This document shows, piece by piece, positions 42,666 through 51,620 of a stretch of DNA of 51,620 bases (its first letter is position 1; each line of letters starts with the position of its first letter). The notes under the pieces were generated by a model. The model did not search any database and was not told where the DNA came from. It saw only the letters and a list, made by a program, of their open reading frames with translations. Source of the stretch: an uncultured bacterium (GTDB taxonomy: Bacteria; Verrucomicrobiota; Kiritimatiellia; RFP12; UBA1067). A program made the position numbers and the translations under genes. Where the stretch lies: positions 1 to 51,620 of the forward strand of contig CADCBS010000003.1 of NCBI GenBank assembly GCA_902799715.1, written 5' to 3'.

Positions 42666-44180
42666 ATGGAAGACAAGGACAACAGACAGGAAACGCCGGC
42701 GGGACGGTTGACGCTGCCGCTGAAGTACAGGCCGATGACGTTCGAAGACGTCGTCGGGCAGGAACACGTGATCCGCACGCTGCGCCATGCGCTCGCGTCG
42801 GGCCGCGTCGCCAACGCATATCTGTTCGTCGGCTCGCGCGGAATCGGCAAGACCACGCTGTCGCGCATTTTCGCCAAGGCGCTGAACTGCCTTTCGCCGG
42901 AAGGCGCCGAGCCGTGCGGAAAGTGCGCGAACTGCCGCCAGATCGCGGAAGGCCGCTCGCTGGATGTCACGGAAATCGACGGAGCGTCGCACAACAAGGT
43001 CGAGGACGTGCACGACATAATAGAGTCTGTGAAGTTCGCGCCCAGCGTGTCGAAGTACAGGATTTTCATAATCGACGAAGTGCACATGCTCACCGCTGCG
43101 GCGTTCAACGCCCTGCTGAAGACACTCGAGGAGCCGCCGCCGCACGTGAAGTTCATATTCGCCACGACGGAAGGCGACAAGGTGCTGCCGACGATCGTTT
43201 CGCGCTGCCAGCGGTTCGACCTGCGCCGCATCCAGACCGCCCAGATAGCGTCGCGCCTGCGCAAGATATGCGAGGCCGAAGGCGTGAAGGCGACAGACGA
43301 CGCGCTGCTGGCGATCGCGCGCGGAGCGGAAGGCGGGATGCGCGACGCGCTTTCTTCGCTCGACCAGCTGATCGCCTTCTCGGGATCGGACATCAAGGAA
43401 GAAGACGCCCTTTCGGTGTTCGGCCTTGTTTCGCGCAAATCGCTGGAAGACCTGGCCGGGGCGATAATCGACGGCGACGCCGCGGCGATCCTGCGCGCGG
43501 TGGAGCTTTTCGATTCGTCCGGCAAGAACATGCGCAGGCTCTCCGGCGAGTTGATGGGGCATTTCCGCAACGTCCTGGTGTGCAAGACGATGGGGGAGAA
43601 GGCCCCGCCCGGGGGAGATCTTTCGCCGGAGCAGGCGCAGACCGTAGCCGCGCAGGCGGCGAAAATAGACGCCTCCAGGATATTCCGCATCGCCGACCTC
43701 CTTTCCGGCATGGAGGACCGCCTGCGCCACGTGCTTTCCGTGCGCACGATAATGGAAATGACGCTTCTGAAATGCGCGCGCGTTGCGACGACCGCCACGA
43801 TAGAAGAGCTGATGCGCGCGGTCCGCGCGCTCAAATCCGGCGCGGCCGGGGGAGGCGGGGGAGGCGTGGCGCCTGCGCCGGCGGATGCGCCGCCGGAACC
43901 AGCACCGGCGCCGAAACAGAAACGCGCGGAACTGCCCAGCGCGGCGGAAATAATGGCCAGGTCGCAGCCGGCCGCGGCTCCCGCGCCGGCGGCCGCGGCA
44001 CCGGCCGCTGCTCCGCAGCCGCAGCCTGAATCGGCGGCCGATGTCGCCACGCGCAAGGAAATCCTCGACGACCCTTACATCAACGATCTTCTCGCGGCGC
44101 TTCCCGGCGCCAAGATAGCCGAGATAAAAACGCCGCAGCCTTCCGCAGCGGCAAGCCGAAAGGAAACGCAAAATGGCTGA
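42666..44180 (+). CDS. dnaX: DNA polymerase III subunit gamma/tau
   Basis: 504 residues. LKYRPMTFEDVVGQEHV, Walker A GSRGIGKTT at residue 56, a zinc module of cysteines (CLSPEGAEPCGKCANC), Walker B IIDEVHMLT and the SRC motif in IVSRCQRF. The last ~130 residues are a Gly/Ala/Pro-rich linker and a short tail, much reduced compared with E. coli tau. It loads the beta clamp. An in-frame TTG at 42654 overlaps the -10 and is rejected. No poly-A slippery site was found. Confidence 0.95.
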   Translation: MEDKDNRQETPAGRLTLPLKYRPMTFEDVVGQEHVIRTLRHALASGRVANAYLFVGSRGIGKTTLSRIFAKALNCLSPEGAEPCGKCANCRQIAEGRSLDVTEIDGASHNKVEDVHDIIESVKFAPSVSKYRIFIIDEVHMLTAAAFNALLKTLEEPPPHVKFIFATTEGDKVLPTIVSRCQRFDLRRIQTAQIASRLRKICEAEGVKATDDALLAIARGAEGGMRDALSSLDQLIAFSGSDIKEEDALSVFGLVSRKSLEDLAGAIIDGDAAAILRAVELFDSSGKNMRRLSGELMGHFRNVLVCKTMGEKAPPGGDLSPEQAQTVAAQAAKIDASRIFRIADLLSGMEDRLRHVLSVRTIMEMTLLKCARVATTATIEELMRAVRALKSGAAGGGGGGVAPAPADAPPEPAPAPKQKRAELPSAAEIMARSQPAAAPAPAAAAPAAAPQPQPESAADVATRKEILDDPYINDLLAALPGAKIAEIKTPQPSAAASRKETQNG

Positions 44181-46212
44181 AGCCGAAACCGCCGCCCGCC
44201 CGACCATGAAACTCCTGCCGGGTGACGAAGTGCGCCAGATAATGTGGCGCTTCGAAGACCGCTACGACATCCAGATGGCCGTTGCAGGCGCGCGCCAGGT
44301 CGCCCGCTCCACGGTGGCCAAGCTCGTCGCCGACGGCCAGCGCGCCACCCACGACTGGACGCCCGGCAAGAACGCCATGTTCGAGGCTTTCGACGCCGCG
44401 GGCGTGACCGCGGCCGCGCTCGACGCCGACTGCGGCGGCATCATCGACGGCCCGAAGAACCTCGCACTCTCGCTGCTTTCGTACGAAGTGGCGTGGGTGG
44501 ACGGCGGCGCGGCCACGACGTCCTTCGTGAACGACCTCGCCATGGGGCCGATCGCGGAAAAGGGCACGCCGGAACAGCGCAAGCGCTACATGTCGCTCTG
44601 CGCGCCCGCGCAGCCGGGGGAGGACAGGAAGACGTGGCGCGGCTCGTTCGCGCTCACCGAGCCGCTTCCGTACGTGGGCGTGGACACCGGCATACTGTCC
44701 GGCCGCGTGACCGTTGCGGAGTGGAAGGAAGGGGAGGAGCCGAAGATCCGCGTGGAGAAGCGCGGACGCTTCATCACCAACATCGAAGTGTGCGACTACA
44801 TCACGATCGCCGCCGACACCGGCGACGACAGGATCAAGACTTCCTGCATGGTGATTGTGGAGGCCACCGACCCCGGCAAGTTCGACCGCGGCGCGAAGAC
44901 GCGCAAGCTCGTGCACCAGCTTTCCAACACCGGCGATCCCGTGATAGACGTCGTGGTGCCGGCCTCGCGCATCGTCGGCGGATACAAGATCGTCGACGGC
45001 CGAATCGTCCCCAACATCTCCCACTCGGAAATCATCGCGCAGGTCTTTTCGAAGACGCGCGTGGGCGTGGGCGTGATGGGCGCCGCCAAGCTGATGTCGG
45101 CGGTCGAACCCGTGATCCGCTACCAGCGCACGCGCTTCCGCGGCGCCGCCGGAGTGAACGAAGGCTCGCCCCGCCACACCCTCGGCCTGCAGATGAAGGA
45201 AGACTGCACGCAGCGCCTCGCCGACGTCTGGGCCACCGCCGAAGCCGCGTCTTCGCTCGGCTTCGAAATCTCGCGCCTCTTCGACGAGCTCGAGAAGATA
45301 CAGGACGAGGCGCGCGCGAAGCTCGGCACCGGCCGCGCCATGCTCAAGGCAATGCGCGAACCCGTCGCAAAGGCTGTGGCCACGCTCGAGGCCGGCGGCG
45401 ACCCGTCGCAGGACCCGGACGTCACGGTGCGCTACGTGTGGCTGTCCGCGCTTTGCAACGTGCTTTGCCCGGCATGCAAGCTGTGGAACACCGGCCACGG
45501 GGCCGACAAGCTCCGCCAGGCCGTTTCCCTCATGGGCGGATACGGCATCACCGAAGACTGCCCCGGTTTCCTTTTCTACAAGTGGACCGACGCGCAGCTC
45601 GACGCGACGTACGAAGGCCCCGAAGCCGTGCAGCGCCGCCAGATATCCGAAACCATGGGTTCGCCGGTCTTTCTGGCCCAGGCCAAAAAGTGGATCGCCT
45701 GCCTGCGCAAGCGCCAGGAGCGCTGGCCCGAGGCCTGCTCCGGCGCGCTCGCGGCCGCCCTCGAACTCTGGCTCTGGACGCGCGACTTCGCCGCGCGCGC
45801 CAAGGATCCCGCCGGCCGCCCGCTCGGCTCGTCGCAGCGCCACGGCACGGTGTTCCCGCTCGCCGACGCGCTGTCGGGCATCCTCGCCGCGCGTTCGTTC
45901 CTGTGCGACATTCGCCACCTCGCCGAGACCGGCGCGTCGAACCCCGTCGTCGGCCCCGAGCTCGACGGCTACGTGAACACCTTCCACGACCTCGCCGCCA
46001 CGATCGTCGCCGACGTTTCGGGGGAGGCCGGGCGCGTCTGCGCGGAGATCGTGCACGGATACGGCGCCGCGTCCGCCGAGGACGCCGCAGCGTTCGCCAT
46101 GCTCCGCGCGAAACTCGACGCCGCGCTCGCCGGCTCCCGCCTTGCGAAGGACCGCGCCGCGCAGACTCTCACGACTATAATGATCCCCGAAGCGCTCGAC
46201 TACCCGATGTGA
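44173..46212 (+). CDS. Large acyl-CoA dehydrogenase
   Basis: 679 residues, longer than the usual ~380-600 through a C-terminal extension. The middle domain carries GSFALTEP, and the FAD-binding helical domain ends with YEGPEAVQRRQI, whose glutamate (near residue 481) is the probable catalytic base. It oxidises an acyl-CoA to the enoyl-CoA with FAD. It overlaps dnaX by 8 bases, with AAAGGAAA as ribosome-binding site. No electron-transfer flavoprotein genes are nearby. The chain-length preference cannot be read. Confidence 0.87.
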   Translation: MAEAETAARPTMKLLPGDEVRQIMWRFEDRYDIQMAVAGARQVARSTVAKLVADGQRATHDWTPGKNAMFEAFDAAGVTAAALDADCGGIIDGPKNLALSLLSYEVAWVDGGAATTSFVNDLAMGPIAEKGTPEQRKRYMSLCAPAQPGEDRKTWRGSFALTEPLPYVGVDTGILSGRVTVAEWKEGEEPKIRVEKRGRFITNIEVCDYITIAADTGDDRIKTSCMVIVEATDPGKFDRGAKTRKLVHQLSNTGDPVIDVVVPASRIVGGYKIVDGRIVPNISHSEIIAQVFSKTRVGVGVMGAAKLMSAVEPVIRYQRTRFRGAAGVNEGSPRHTLGLQMKEDCTQRLADVWATAEAASSLGFEISRLFDELEKIQDEARAKLGTGRAMLKAMREPVAKAVATLEAGGDPSQDPDVTVRYVWLSALCNVLCPACKLWNTGHGADKLRQAVSLMGGYGITEDCPGFLFYKWTDAQLDATYEGPEAVQRRQISETMGSPVFLAQAKKWIACLRKRQERWPEACSGALAAALELWLWTRDFAARAKDPAGRPLGSSQRHGTVFPLADALSGILAARSFLCDIRHLAETGASNPVVGPELDGYVNTFHDLAATIVADVSGEAGRVCAEIVHGYGAASAEDAAAFAMLRAKLDAALAGSRLAKDRAAQTLTTIMIPEALDYPM

Positions 46213-46246
46213 CGCGGGCGACATGCGGAACGCAAAAGAGAAGAAC

Positions 46247-47692
46247 ATGATGCAAAAGACGGACAAAACCGCCCCCCGCGCCGCAAAGGCGGGGGAGGGA
46301 GCAATCAAACGCGAGGACCGGACCGCAGGAATGTCCAAGGCCGACCGCGCGGCGATGGAGAAATACGCGGCGGACTACGCCGGCTACCTCGGAATCGCCA
46401 AGACCGAACGCAGGGCGTACGCAGAAGCGGTGCGCCGCATCGAAAAGCGCGGCTTCCGCGAACTGTCTACGTTCAAGACGCTCAAGCCCGGCGACAAGGT
46501 ATGGCGCGGCTTCCACGGCAAGACCCTGTTCGCCACCGTGATCGGCCGCAGGCCTCTGGAGGCCGGCGTGAACGTCGTGGGCGGCCACACCGACGCCCCG
46601 CGCATCGACCTCAAGCCCGTGCCCGTGGCCGAAAAGGGCGGCATCGCCTATTTCGACACCCACTACTACGGCGGCATCAAGAAGTTCCACTGGGTTGCGC
46701 ACCCGCTCGCCATCTACGGCAGGATATGCAGGAAGGACGGCACGGGCGCCGACGTTTCGATCGGCGACGCCGCCGGCGACCCCGTGTTCATGATATCCGA
46801 CATCCTTCCGCACTTCGGCAAGGACCAGGCTTCCAAGCCGATGTCCGAGGGCATCGCCGCCGAGAACATGGACATCCTGGCCGCCACCACCCCCGATCCC
46901 GGCGCGGACGGCGACGCCAAGGACAAGGTCAAGGCGCACGTGCTGCGCCTGCTCGCCGAAAAGTACGGCGTGGCGGAAGACGATCTCGTCTCCGCCGAAC
47001 TCGAAGCCGTCCCCGCCGGAATGCCCCGCGACTGCGGCCTCGACCGCTCCATGATCGCCGGCTACGGCCACGACGACCGCGTGTGCGCCTACGCCGGGCT
47101 GAAGGCGCTCGCGGACCTCGACGGCGTCCCCGCCCGCACCGCGGTCGTGCTCCTGTGCGACAAGGAGGAGATCGGGTCTGTCGGAGCGTCCGGCATGGAT
47201 TCCACGTTCTTCGAGAACTCCATCGCAGAACTCGTCGTCCGGCGCAATCCGAAGGCCGGCGACATCGCGGTCAGGCGCGCGCTCGAAGCGTCGCGGATGC
47301 TTTCCGCCGACGTCTGCGCCGCGGCCGACCCCATGTTCCCCGACGCCGACTCCACGGGCAACATGGCCAGGATGAACGCCGGCCCGTGCATGATCAAGTA
47401 CACCGGCGCCGGCGGCAAGTCCGGCGCCTCCGACGCGCGCGCCGAATTCATCGCCTCGTTGCGCGGCGTCTTCGATTCCGCCGGCGTCGCCTGGCAGGCC
47501 GGCGAGCTCGGCCGCTGCGAGAAGGGCGGCGGCGGCACCATCGCAAAGTTCATGGCGCGCTACGGCATGGACGTGGTCGACATGGGCACGCCGCTCCTGA
47601 ACATGCACGCGCCCTGGGAACTGGCGTCCAAGTTCGACTGCTGGATGACGTACCGCGCGTACGCCGCTTTTCTCGGCGCGAAGGAAAGGTAA
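46247..47692 (+). CDS. M18-family aminopeptidase
   Basis: 481 residues from the ATG at 46247. An in-frame ATG at 46223 is possible but has a poorer ribosome-binding site than AGAGAAG at 46247. Metal-binding motifs: GGHTDAPRID, GYGHDDRVCAY, CDKEEIGS and the C-terminal MHAPWE. Such di-zinc enzymes remove N-terminal, often acidic, residues from peptides in the cytosol and form dodecamers. It lies 34 bases after the acyl-CoA dehydrogenase gene. Confidence 0.92.
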   Translation: MMQKTDKTAPRAAKAGEGAIKREDRTAGMSKADRAAMEKYAADYAGYLGIAKTERRAYAEAVRRIEKRGFRELSTFKTLKPGDKVWRGFHGKTLFATVIGRRPLEAGVNVVGGHTDAPRIDLKPVPVAEKGGIAYFDTHYYGGIKKFHWVAHPLAIYGRICRKDGTGADVSIGDAAGDPVFMISDILPHFGKDQASKPMSEGIAAENMDILAATTPDPGADGDAKDKVKAHVLRLLAEKYGVAEDDLVSAELEAVPAGMPRDCGLDRSMIAGYGHDDRVCAYAGLKALADLDGVPARTAVVLLCDKEEIGSVGASGMDSTFFENSIAELVVRRNPKAGDIAVRRALEASRMLSADVCAAADPMFPDADSTGNMARMNAGPCMIKYTGAGGKSGASDARAEFIASLRGVFDSAGVAWQAGELGRCEKGGGGTIAKFMARYGMDVVDMGTPLLNMHAPWELASKFDCWMTYRAYAAFLGAKER

Positions 47693-47704
47693 GGCCCCGG
47701 GCCG

Positions 47705-48847
47705 ATGCAAGGCACTGACGACACCGGCGGCGCCGCCCGCCCGCCCGCGGATTGCGCCGCGGCGGCGGACGGCAGCGTTCCGCCACCCCTCGATTTCGAC
47801 GCCGCGGCCGCGCTCGTGGCCGGGGCCAAGAGGATCCTCGTTTCCGGGCATCTCAGCCCGGACGGCGATTCGCTCGGCTGCATGATAGCCGTGCAGAGGG
47901 CGCTCTCAAGCCCCGACCGCACCGTCGTGGCCGCCGCGGACCCGCACGCGTTCGGCTCGCCGGGATTCCTCGAAGGCGCGAAGGAGATCCTGCCGCTGCG
48001 CCGCCTGCGCGGCAAGCGGTTCGACCTTCTCCTGTGCGTGGACTGCGCGTCGGGCGACCGCCTTCCGCCCGAAGTGCGCCCGTTCGCCGCGCGCCTCCCC
48101 GTGCTGGCGATCGACCACCATCTCACGAACACCAACTTCGGCAAGGTTGGCCTCGTCGATCCGCAGGCGTCTTCCGCAGGCGAGATCGTCTGGAAGTTCC
48201 TGAAGCACGTCGGCGCGCCGATCGACCGCGCCTCGGCCGAGGCACTGTGGGTCGCGATCGTCACCGACTCCGGCCGCTTCGCCTACGATTCCACCAGGCC
48301 GGACACGATGCTCGCCGCCGCCGACCTTCTGCGCCACGGCGTGCGCACCGCGCTGATAAACGACATCCTGTACTGCTCGTTCAAGGCGAAATCCATCGCG
48401 CTCAAGCGCCGCGCATGGCGCTCGCTCCACATCTGGAAAAACCGCAAGGTCGCCGAAGTCACCGTCACGCGCGAGGACTTCCGCGAAGTGCGCGGCGCGA
48501 AGGCCGATATCGAAGACGCCGTGGAGATTCCCCGCTCGGTGTCCGGAAACGAAATTGCGCTTTTCTTCTACCAGCTGCCGGACAGGACGCACGAGACCCG
48601 CGTCTCCATCCGCACCAGGGCGCCGTGGGACGCCACCGCGCTCGCCGGCAGGTTCGGCGGGGGAGGGCACCTGCGCGCCGCCGGATGCACGGTGAAGGCT
48701 CCGCTTTCGGCCGCGAAGCGCCTCGTGCGCGCCGCCGTGGCCGACATGATGAAGCCGCGCAAGAGCGCGCCGCCGCCACCCGCGGCCCAGGAGCCGCCGC
48801 ACGACGCGCCGCCGCGCGAGGATGACGGAAAATGCCCCGCGTCTTGA
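47705..48847 (+). CDS. DHH-family phosphoesterase (NrnA-like nanoRNase/pAp phosphatase)
   Basis: 380 residues. The DHH domain shows GHLSPDGDSLG, LLLCVDCASGD and the metal motif IDHHLTN; the C-terminal DHHA1 domain ends with GGGGHLRAAGC. NrnA proteins degrade short oligoribonucleotides and may hydrolyse pAp. The N-terminal ~30 and C-terminal ~35 residues are low-complexity. It overlaps the next gene by 16 bases. Confidence 0.9.
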   Translation: MQGTDDTGGAARPPADCAAAADGSVPPPLDFDAAAALVAGAKRILVSGHLSPDGDSLGCMIAVQRALSSPDRTVVAAADPHAFGSPGFLEGAKEILPLRRLRGKRFDLLLCVDCASGDRLPPEVRPFAARLPVLAIDHHLTNTNFGKVGLVDPQASSAGEIVWKFLKHVGAPIDRASAEALWVAIVTDSGRFAYDSTRPDTMLAAADLLRHGVRTALINDILYCSFKAKSIALKRRAWRSLHIWKNRKVAEVTVTREDFREVRGAKADIEDAVEIPRSVSGNEIALFFYQLPDRTHETRVSIRTRAPWDATALAGRFGGGGHLRAAGCTVKAPLSAAKRLVRAAVADMMKPRKSAPPPPAAQEPPHDAPPREDDGKCPAS

Positions 48848-49806
48848 TACTCACCGACGGCAAGGCCGGCCACGAAAACCAGTCCAGGGCTTTCGCCATG
48901 TCGATCGGCTGCGAAGCCGAAGTCCTGCCCGTCCGCTTCCGCTTCAAGGGCGCGAAGGCGCTTTCATACCTGCTCGACAGGCTGGGCGCGGCAAGCACCG
49001 CGCTCTTGTCGCCGCCGCCCGGCGGCCTGCCAGCGCGCGGCCGCTTCGACGCCGTGATCGGCACGGGCTCCGGCGTGTTCTACGCCGCCAAGGCGATCGC
49101 GCGCCGCCTGGGCGTGCCGTGCGGCGTCGTCCTCTATCCGCGCGGATATTCCCTGCGCGGATTCGGATGCATACTCGCGCCGTCCTTCGACCGCCCCGCC
49201 GCGCGCGCGAACGTCGTGCCCGTCCCGGTCAACCTGACGTCCGCCGACGCCGCGTTCTACGCCTCCGCCACCAAGGAGTTCCTCAAGCGCCACCCGGCGC
49301 CGCGCAAGCCCGCCGCCGCCGTGATACTCGGCGGCCCCAACAAGATCGCGGGGATGGACGCCGCCTGGGCTCGCGCGCAGCTCGAGCGCGTGTTCGCCGA
49401 AACGGAAGGCTGCGAACGCTGGATAACAACCTCGCGCCGCACGCCGCCGGAGGTCGAAGCGGTTGTCGACTCTTTCCCGTTCGACTGGAAGCTCGTCTAT
49501 TCCCGCGACAGGTTCAACCCCATTCCCGCTTTCGTCTCGCTCGCGTCGCGCCTTTTCGTGTCCGCCGAATCCACCGGAATGCTCTCCGAGGCCGTCACGT
49601 TCGGCAAGTCCGCCGTCTCCATCCTCGACAACCTCGGCAGGGGGAAGTCGAAGTTCCACCGTTTCGTCGCAGGGCTTGTGGAGGCCGGCGCCGCAAGCAT
49701 CTTCGCGCCCGGCGCGCCCGTGTGCTCGAAGAAGATAGACCTCTCTCCGCAGTTCGCACGCGCGGCCGGGCTGCTGCGGCTGCGCCAGCCCGCGGGGGAG
49801 GCGTGA
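48832..49806 (+). CDS. ELM1/DUF1022-family protein
   Basis: 324 residues. The N-terminus LILTDGKAGHENQS, LYPRGYSLRGFG, VILGGPNK, TTSRRTPPE and the segment VSAESTGMLSEA are the pattern of the family named after plant mitochondrial fission protein ELM1, found in many Gram-negative bacteria near LPS genes. The fold resembles GT-B glycosyltransferases, and a role in envelope assembly is suspected but unproven. A GAGGA site lies upstream. Its stop overlaps the next start (GTGA). Confidence 0.82.
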   Translation: MPRVLILTDGKAGHENQSRAFAMSIGCEAEVLPVRFRFKGAKALSYLLDRLGAASTALLSPPPGGLPARGRFDAVIGTGSGVFYAAKAIARRLGVPCGVVLYPRGYSLRGFGCILAPSFDRPAARANVVPVPVNLTSADAAFYASATKEFLKRHPAPRKPAAAVILGGPNKIAGMDAAWARAQLERVFAETEGCERWITTSRRTPPEVEAVVDSFPFDWKLVYSRDRFNPIPAFVSLASRLFVSAESTGMLSEAVTFGKSAVSILDNLGRGKSKFHRFVAGLVEAGAASIFAPGAPVCSKKIDLSPQFARAAGLLRLRQPAGEA

Positions 49807-51620
49807 CCTTGCCCGCCGCAGGAGATTTCTTCGCCGCCCTGCCGCGCGTCTTCGTCCTCGACGGCGCCATGGGCACGCGCCTCTACGAGATGGGGCTCCA
49901 GCCGGGGGAGGTCCCCGAACTCTGGAACCTTTCCCACCCCGACAGGGTCAAGGCCGTCCACCGCGCGTATTTCGACGCCGGGTCCGACGCCGTCTACGCC
50001 AACACCTTCGGCGCGAACGCCGCCAAGTACCGCGGCTCCGCGCCGCTCGCCGAAGTCGTCGCCGCCGGAATCGCAATCGCGCGCGAGGCCGCGCGCGAAG
50101 CCGGCGGAACGCGCCTTGTCGCGCTGGACGTCGGCCCCACCGGAAAACTTCTCAAGCCTGCCGGAGACTTCCCCTTCGAGGCCGCCTACGACGCCTTCGC
50201 GGAACAGGCCGCCGCCGGCGAAAAGGCCGGCGCCGACTTCATAGCGATAGAGACGATGGGCGACGCGTACGAACTGAAGGCCGCCGTCCTCGCCGCGAAG
50301 GAGAACACTTCGCTCCCCGTCCTCGCCACGGTCGCCCTGGGCGACGACGGCAAGCTGCTCACCGGCGCGGATGTCGAATGCGTCGCCGCCATCCTCGAAG
50401 GCCTGCACGCCGACGCCATCGGCCTGAACTGCGGGCTCGGCCCGGACATGATGCTGCCGTTCCTGAAGCGTCTCGCGGCGGCTTCGTCGCTCCCTCTCGT
50501 AGTGAAGCCCAACGCCGGAATGCCGCACGCCGCGTCCGGGGGAGGGGCCGTGTTCGACGTCGGTCCTGATGAATTCGCGCGCGACGTCGCCGCGCTCGTC
50601 GCCGCCGGCGCCGCCGTGGCAGGCGGCTGCTGCGGCACCACCCCTGCGCATATCGCCGCCGTCGCCGCCGCCGTGTCGGGAATCGCGCCCGTGCGGCGCG
50701 GGCGCCCGCGCCGGTGCGTCGTGGCGTCCGGTTCGCGCGCCGTGGAGATTCCTCTCGACGATTCCGTGGTCGTTGGCGAACGCATCAACCCCACCGGCAA
50801 GAAGCGCCTGCGCGCCGCGCTCGCGGAAGGCGACGTCGCGTACGTCCTGCGCGAGGCCGCCTTGCAGGCCGAAGCCGGCGCCGACATCCTGGACGTGAAC
50901 ACCGGCGTGCCTGGCCTCGACGAAGCCGCGGTCCTCGCGTCCACGGTCCAGGCCGTGCAGGGCGTCACCGGCCTTCCGCTCCAGATCGACACTTCCGACC
51001 CCGCGGCGCTCGAGCGCGCTCTCAGGATATACAACGGCAAGGCGCTCGTGAATTCCGTGAACGGCAAGGAAGAGTCCATGCGCGCGGTGTTCCCCGCCGT
51101 GGCCAGATACGGCGGCGCGGTCGTCGCGCTCACGCTCGACGAATCGGGGATTCCGCCGGACGCCGCCGGACGCGTCGCCATCGCGGAGAAGATACTGGCC
51201 CGCGGCGCGGAATACGGGCTTTCGCCGGACGATTTCGTGGTGGACGTCCTTTGCATGTCCGTCAGCGCCGCGCCGGAAAGCGCAAACGTGATTCTCGAAG
51301 CGATGCGCCGCGTGCGCCGCGAACTGGGCTGCCGCACCTGCCTTGGCGTGTCCAACATCTCCTTCGGGCTTCCCGCGCGTCCGCTCTTGAACGCTTCGTT
51401 CTACACGATGGCCCTCGCGAACGGACTTTCCGCCGGAATCGTCAATCCGCTCGCGCCGGACATGATGGACGCGCTCCGCGCGTGGCGCGCGCTCACTGCG
51501 CGAGACCGCGCCTGCTCCGCTTGGATCGACGCGTGCAAGGACAGGCCCGCGGCCGTCACAGCCGCTGCGTCCCGCGCCGCGGCGGTTGCCGCCGCCGCGC
51601 TGGCGGCCGGGGGCGCGGAG
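49803..51620 (+). CDS. metH: Cobalamin-dependent methionine synthase, N-terminal part (runs off window)
   Basis: 606 codons visible from a GTG that overlaps the preceding stop. Residues 1 to about 300 are a homocysteine methyltransferase module: LDGAMGTRLYEMG, YANTFGANAAKY, GLNCGLGP and GGCCGTTP supply the zinc cysteines. A pterin-binding (methyltetrahydrofolate) module follows from about residue 320: VVGERINPTGKK, DILDVNTGVPG and LGVSNISFGLP. It transfers a methyl group from methyl-THF through cobalamin to homocysteine. The B12-binding part is expected beyond the right edge; in some bacteria it is a separate protein. Confidence 0.9.
   Translation, partial: MTLPAAGDFFAALPRVFVLDGAMGTRLYEMGLQPGEVPELWNLSHPDRVKAVHRAYFDAGSDAVYANTFGANAAKYRGSAPLAEVVAAGIAIAREAAREAGGTRLVALDVGPTGKLLKPAGDFPFEAAYDAFAEQAAAGEKAGADFIAIETMGDAYELKAAVLAAKENTSLPVLATVALGDDGKLLTGADVECVAAILEGLHADAIGLNCGLGPDMMLPFLKRLAAASSLPLVVKPNAGMPHAASGGGAVFDVGPDEFARDVAALVAAGAAVAGGCCGTTPAHIAAVAAAVSGIAPVRRGRPRRCVVASGSRAVEIPLDDSVVVGERINPTGKKRLRAALAEGDVAYVLREAALQAEAGADILDVNTGVPGLDEAAVLASTVQAVQGVTGLPLQIDTSDPAALERALRIYNGKALVNSVNGKEESMRAVFPAVARYGGAVVALTLDESGIPPDAAGRVAIAEKILARGAEYGLSPDDFVVDVLCMSVSAAPESANVILEAMRRVRRELGCRTCLGVSNISFGLPARPLLNASFYTMALANGLSAGIVNPLAPDMMDALRAWRALTARDRACSAWIDACKDRPAAVTAAASRAAAVAAAALAAGGAE

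Noticed and set aside
43830..43880. Programmed frameshift in dnaX
   Set aside because: The G-rich run near the linker lacks a poly-A or X XXY YYZ slippery site with a downstream stem, so a short gamma product cannot be supported.
46223..46246. Upstream ATG as the start of the M18 aminopeptidase
   Set aside because: In frame but with a weaker ribosome-binding site than the ATG at 46247; it cannot be fully excluded.

Overview
The window looks like a contig from a high-GC Gram-negative bacterium, most plausibly a member of the PVC group (Kiritimatiellae/Lentisphaerae/Verrucomicrobia-like). This is inferred from gene content: Kdo and Lpt genes, so an LPS-type outer membrane; a V/A-type ATPase; an HPr kinase with HPr and EI; a GH109-type Gfo/Idh/MocA glycosidase; GatCA; and a Ser/Thr kinase with zinc ribbons. 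No rRNA, tRNA, integrase or transposase was recognised. Most of the window is densely packed housekeeping sequence with many 4- to 16-base gene overlaps. One lower-GC accessory block (about 26.6-37.2 kb) interrupts it.

Layout. 1-1581 (minus): 5' part of a Ser/Thr kinase gene. 1753-12630 (plus): a GH109-like oxidoreductase/glycosidase, V-ATPase subunits D, I and K, NfeD, an SPFH protein, a short nucleotide-sugar dehydrogenase, UvrA and TrpB2. 12698-15541 (minus): a sodium:solute symporter and a membrane-anchored metallophosphoesterase. 15680-26583 (plus): a very long probable operon argF-pyrB-kdsB-kdsA-lptC-lptA-lptB-hpf-hprK-ptsH-ptsI-hydroxyacid dehydrogenase-tsaE, linking pyrimidine/arginine precursors, Kdo and LPS transport, ribosome hibernation and PTS signalling.

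Accessory block. After tsaE comes a 391-base non-coding stretch with two terminator hairpins and a compact fold whose apical loops are complementary over 7 bases. Then comes a two-gene defence-type cassette, a PLD-nuclease/Snf2 translocase and an Eco57I-like DNA methyltransferase, whose specificity region has clearly different base composition. A broken ParE-type toxin and its antitoxin follow. Next is a repeat-rich stretch with three near-full copies and one partial copy of a roughly 240-base hairpin-rich unit, a small unknown gene and a DUF4143-type ATPase. The upstream flanks of the antitoxin and of the ATPase are copies of each other, including the first codons of the ATPase gene, so gene content at this locus has been swapped by recombination.

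37295-41146 (plus): gatC-gatA-metG. 41196-42509 (minus): rarA, divergent from dnaX across an intergenic region with overlapping palindromes. 42666-51620 (plus): dnaX, a large acyl-CoA dehydrogenase, an M18 aminopeptidase, a DHH phosphoesterase (NrnA-like), an ELM1-family protein and the start of a cobalamin-type methionine synthase that runs off the right edge.

A recurring -10 box of the form GGTAnA(A/C)T precedes most transcription units. In several cases it lies only 6-11 bases from the start codon, implying leaderless or nearly leaderless mRNAs. All family assignments come from reading motifs by eye; no database search was possible.
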